6,714 nt of DNA from Elusimicrobiota bacterium (GTDB lineage Bacteria; Elusimicrobiota; Elusimicrobia; UBA1565; UBA9628): contig JAHFCD010000071.1 of NCBI GenBank assembly GCA_023249695.1, positions 1 to 6,714 of the forward strand, read 5' to 3'. The notes beneath the pieces were generated by a model that worked only from the letters and a program-made list of their open reading frames with translations, was not told the DNA's origin and ran no database searches. This document shows positions 5,142 to 6,714 of the stretch, piece by piece. Both the position numbers and the translations under genes were made by a program. Positions within the stretch are counted from its first letter, which is position 1; every line of letters starts with the position of its first letter.

Positions 5142-5939
5142 GTGGAACCCAAGCACTTCGCGCTCGCCGTCCTCGCCCTCGCGGCCGGGGCCGCCCTCGG
5201 CTACGCCGCGGGCCGGCGCCGCCGGGTCCGCGTCGAAGCCGCGCTCGCCGACGAGGAGCGCCTCGCCTGGCTCCAGCGCCTGTCCACGATCGGGCAGATG
5301 ATGTCCGGCGTCGTCCACGAGGTCCGCACCCCGCTGGCCACCGTCGTCCTCACCGTCGAGCACGCCCAGCGCGTCCTCGACAAGGGCGGCGACCCGCGCG
5401 AGCAGCTCGCGACCGTCGCGCGCGAGGCCGACCGGGCCGTCGAGATCCTCTCCGACATCCTCGACTTCGCCAAGCCCTCCCCCCTCGAGCTCAAGCCGCT
5501 GCCGCTCGCCGAGCTGGTCAAGGCCGCGCTCGATCCGATCTGGATCCGCTTCGACGAGCGCAGCGTGGACCTCTGGCTCGAGCTTCCCGAGGATCTCGTC
5601 GTGTTGGCCAGCGCCCGCCATCTCCATCAGGTCGTCACGATCCTCCTGATGAACGCCCTCGACGCGCTGCCCTTCGGCGGCCGTCTGGAATTGAAGGCCA
5701 CGCGGATCGCCGGCCGGGCGAGCCTCTCCCTCAAGGACAACGGCGTCGGCATCGATCCGGCGAGCCTCAAGGGCCTCTTCGAGCCCTTCGCCACCGGCCG
5801 CGCCGAGCGCGGCGGCACCGGCCTCGGCCTCAACGTCGCGCGCTGGATCATGAACAAGCACGGCGGCGACGTGGCGATCACGAGCGAGGGCATCGGCAAG
5901 GGCACGACGGTCACCCTTACTCTGCCGACGGCAAAATGA
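5142..5939 (+). CDS. Small membrane-anchored sensor histidine kinase
   Basis: A 265-residue kinase with one N-terminal transmembrane segment (about 5-23), then RRRR as a cytoplasmic stop, and no periplasmic or PAS sensor domain. The dimerisation/phospho-acceptor helix holds the H-box GVVHEVRTPL with H59. The ATPase domain shows the N-box with N171 (ILLMNALDAL), where the first Asn usual in NLLxNA is absent; G1 DNGVGID (199-205), FEPF at 213-216, and G2 GGTGLGL (224-230). It should autophosphorylate H59 and pass phosphate to a receiver, most likely the divergent OmpR regulator. GTG 5142 is the start: it yields the membrane segment, sits 7 nt after TATAAA and has no Shine-Dalgarno site. The next Met codons (residues 53-54) fall inside the H-box helix. 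The open frame upstream runs antisense to the regulator and is not coding. The 3' end overlaps the convergent membrane gene by 23 bp. Confidence 0.93.
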   Translation: MEPKHFALAVLALAAGAALGYAAGRRRRVRVEAALADEERLAWLQRLSTIGQMMSGVVHEVRTPLATVVLTVEHAQRVLDKGGDPREQLATVAREADRAVEILSDILDFAKPSPLELKPLPLAELVKAALDPIWIRFDERSVDLWLELPEDLVVLASARHLHQVVTILLMNALDALPFGGRLELKATRIAGRASLSLKDNGVGIDPASLKGLFEPFATGRAERGGTGLGLNVARWIMNKHGGDVAITSEGIGKGTTVTLTLPTAK

Positions 5940-6555
5940 CCGTGTGCGCCGCGAGCGCCCGCTTGGCGGCGCGCCCGACGAGCGCGACGGCCGCGACGGT
6001 CGCCGCCAAGCCGACCCCGAAGAGCGCCCACTCCGCCGGCGTGCGCGCCCGCCCGCTCGTCCCCGCCTTGACCGCCTCGCCCGCGGCCGCGCCGAGATAG
6101 ACGAACAGCAAGGTCCCCGGCGCCATCCCCAGCCACGACGCGAGCGCGTACTCGCGAAACCTCACGCGCGTCAGGCCGTACGCGTAGTTCAGCAAGGCGA
6201 ACGGGAACACCGGCGCCAGCCGCGTCAGGAACACCACGCGCCAGCCCTGCACGGAGATCGCCGCGTCGATCGCCAGGAACAGCGGGTGGCGCGCCAGCCG
6301 CTTCTCCACCCAGCCGCGCAGCCAGTGCCGCCCCAGCAGAAACGACGCGCACGCGCCAAGCGTGGCGCCGGCCCACACCAGCGCGAAGCCGGGGCCGACG
6401 CCGAACAGCGCGCCCGCGCCGAAGGTCAGCACCGACACGGGGAGAAAGGCCACGCACGAGAGCGCGTACAGCGCGATATACGCCGCGTAGCCGGCCGCGC
6501 CCATCGAAGCGATGTAATCGAGCGCGCCATCGAGCAGAGCGGCCATTCCGGACAT
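5917..6555 (-). CDS. TVP38/TMEM64 (DedA-like, VTT domain) integral membrane protein
   Basis: A 212-residue inner-membrane protein of the TVP38/TMEM64 branch of the DedA (SNARE-associated, VTT) superfamily. The domain is at about 40-160: LTFGAGALFGVGPGFALVWAGATLG (43-67) with a small-residue-rich helix, then TRLAPVFPFALLNYAYGLTRVRFREYALASWLGMAPGTLLFVYLG at 111-155, which holds the RL-P-FPF-LLNY-GLT signature. A last helix lies at about 174-196. DedA relatives are lipid flippases or scramblases, or affect membrane homeostasis; the exact substrate of this branch is not settled. Start ATG 6555 is 7 nt after TATAGT and has no Shine-Dalgarno site, predicting a leaderless mRNA; an ATG three codons later is the only close alternative. 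The stop TAA lies inside the last codons of the convergent kinase. Confidence 0.93.
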   Translation of the reverse strand: MSGMAALLDGALDYIASMGAAGYAAYIALYALSCVAFLPVSVLTFGAGALFGVGPGFALVWAGATLGACASFLLGRHWLRGWVEKRLARHPLFLAIDAAISVQGWRVVFLTRLAPVFPFALLNYAYGLTRVRFREYALASWLGMAPGTLLFVYLGAAAGEAVKAGTSGRARTPAEWALFGVGLAATVAAVALVGRAAKRALAAHTVILPSAE

Positions 6556-6561
6556 GCTACA

Positions 6562-6589
6562 ACTATAATGCTAGAATTCAGCGCGTCAA
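6562..6589 (-). promoter_or_regulatory. Promoter of the TVP38-like gene
   Basis: On the minus strand TTGACG (6589-6584) and TATAGT (6567-6562) are separated by 16 bp, with 5/6 matches at both boxes. This is the best two-box promoter in the window. The -10 ends 7 nt before ATG 6555, so transcription should start on the ATG itself. Confidence 0.7.
6564..6569 (+). promoter_or_regulatory. -10 element of the right-edge gene
   Basis: TATAAT is a perfect -10 on the plus strand and overlaps the opposite-strand TATAGT by four bases. The predicted start near 6576 leaves a leader of about 26 nt with a Shine-Dalgarno site. No convincing -35 is seen, so activity in this direction may be weaker or activator-dependent. 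Confidence 0.5.
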
Positions 6590-6592
6590 ATT

Positions 6593-6598
6593 GGAGGA
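6593..6598 (+). promoter_or_regulatory. Shine-Dalgarno site of the right-edge gene
   Basis: GGAGGA lies 3 nt before ATG 6602 (GGAGG core, 4 nt). It is the strongest ribosome binding site in the window and fixes the start. It contrasts with the neighbouring genes, which lack such a site. Confidence 0.8.
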
Positions 6599-6601
6599 AG
6601 C

Positions 6602-6714
6602 ATGGCTTTTTACCGGAAGAAGCGCCGCAAAGCGGGCCCGAGCAAGAACGACGAAAAGGTCCGCCGCGCCCAGACGGCCGAGGACAACGAGCGCGCCGCC
6701 GGCACTCTCTCCAC
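6602..6714 (+). CDS. Start of a small basic protein, function unknown (partial)
   Basis: Only 37 codons are present before the window ends. The N-terminus MAFYRKKRRKAG is strongly basic, followed by a hydrophilic stretch rich in Lys, Glu, Asp and Arg (KNDEKVRRAQTAEDNERAAG). There is no signal peptide or membrane segment. A basic start of this kind could contact nucleic acid or acidic phospholipid, but nothing identifies a family. The start is well supported by GGAGGA just upstream and by a TATAAT box at 6564, and the frame is open to the edge. It is divergent from the TVP38-like gene, with the two -10 elements overlapping. Confidence 0.75.
   Translation, partial: MAFYRKKRRKAGPSKNDEKVRRAQTAEDNERAAGTLS

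Noticed and set aside
5923..5936. Possible terminator, TGCC-GAC-GGCA followed by AAAA
   Set aside because: The stem is only 4 bp and there is no T-tract after it in either direction of transcription.
5127..6457. Minus-strand open frames over the kinase and alternate minus-strand frame over the TVP38-like gene
   Set aside because: Compositional shadows. The kinase and VTT motifs are unambiguous in the annotated frames.

Overview
The window is very GC-rich and gene-dense bacterial DNA, with intergenic gaps of 1 to 64 bp. It holds eight complete genes and one cut at each edge. I see no RNA genes, CRISPR, insertion sequences or phage genes. The only AT-rich patches are short TATA-like blocks just before start codons. 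The Ala/Pro-rich exported protein, the stand-alone receivers and the high GC would fit a high-GC Elusimicrobiota or myxobacteria-like lineage. That is a weak guess, because no marker gene is present.

Layout. (1) Minus strand 827 to 1: start of an exported Ala/Pro-rich protein of unknown function, running off the left edge. (2) Plus strand 892-2943: a single-domain CheY-like receiver, an AzgA/NCS2-type purine permease overlapping it by 4 bp, then a second CheY-like receiver of the same length. (3) Minus strand 5117 to 2945: a three-gene operon of an OmpR-type response regulator, an unrecognised 268-aa protein and a lipoprotein with an HExxH motif. The genes are joined by 4-bp stop/start overlaps (GTGA, TTGA). 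(4) Plus strand 5142-5939: a small membrane-anchored histidine kinase, divergent from that operon across only 24 bp. (5) Minus strand 6555 to 5917: a TVP38/DedA-type (VTT domain) membrane protein whose 3' end overlaps the kinase by 23 bp. (6) Plus strand from 6602: the start of a small basic protein with a clear Shine-Dalgarno site, cut by the right edge.

How the parts may work together. The kinase at 5142 and the OmpR regulator at 5117 are probably a cognate pair. They share a palindromic TATA block, so the regulator's operon output may be two envelope-related or unknown proteins. The two receivers around the purine permease look like paralogues with unknown partners. Local phosphorelay with the kinase is possible but not shown.

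The strongest non-coding signal is that five or six transcription-unit first genes have a -10-like hexamer ending about 7-9 nt before the start codon and no usable Shine-Dalgarno site. This predicts leaderless mRNAs. Two of the three divergent gene pairs use overlapping, near-symmetric -10 elements.
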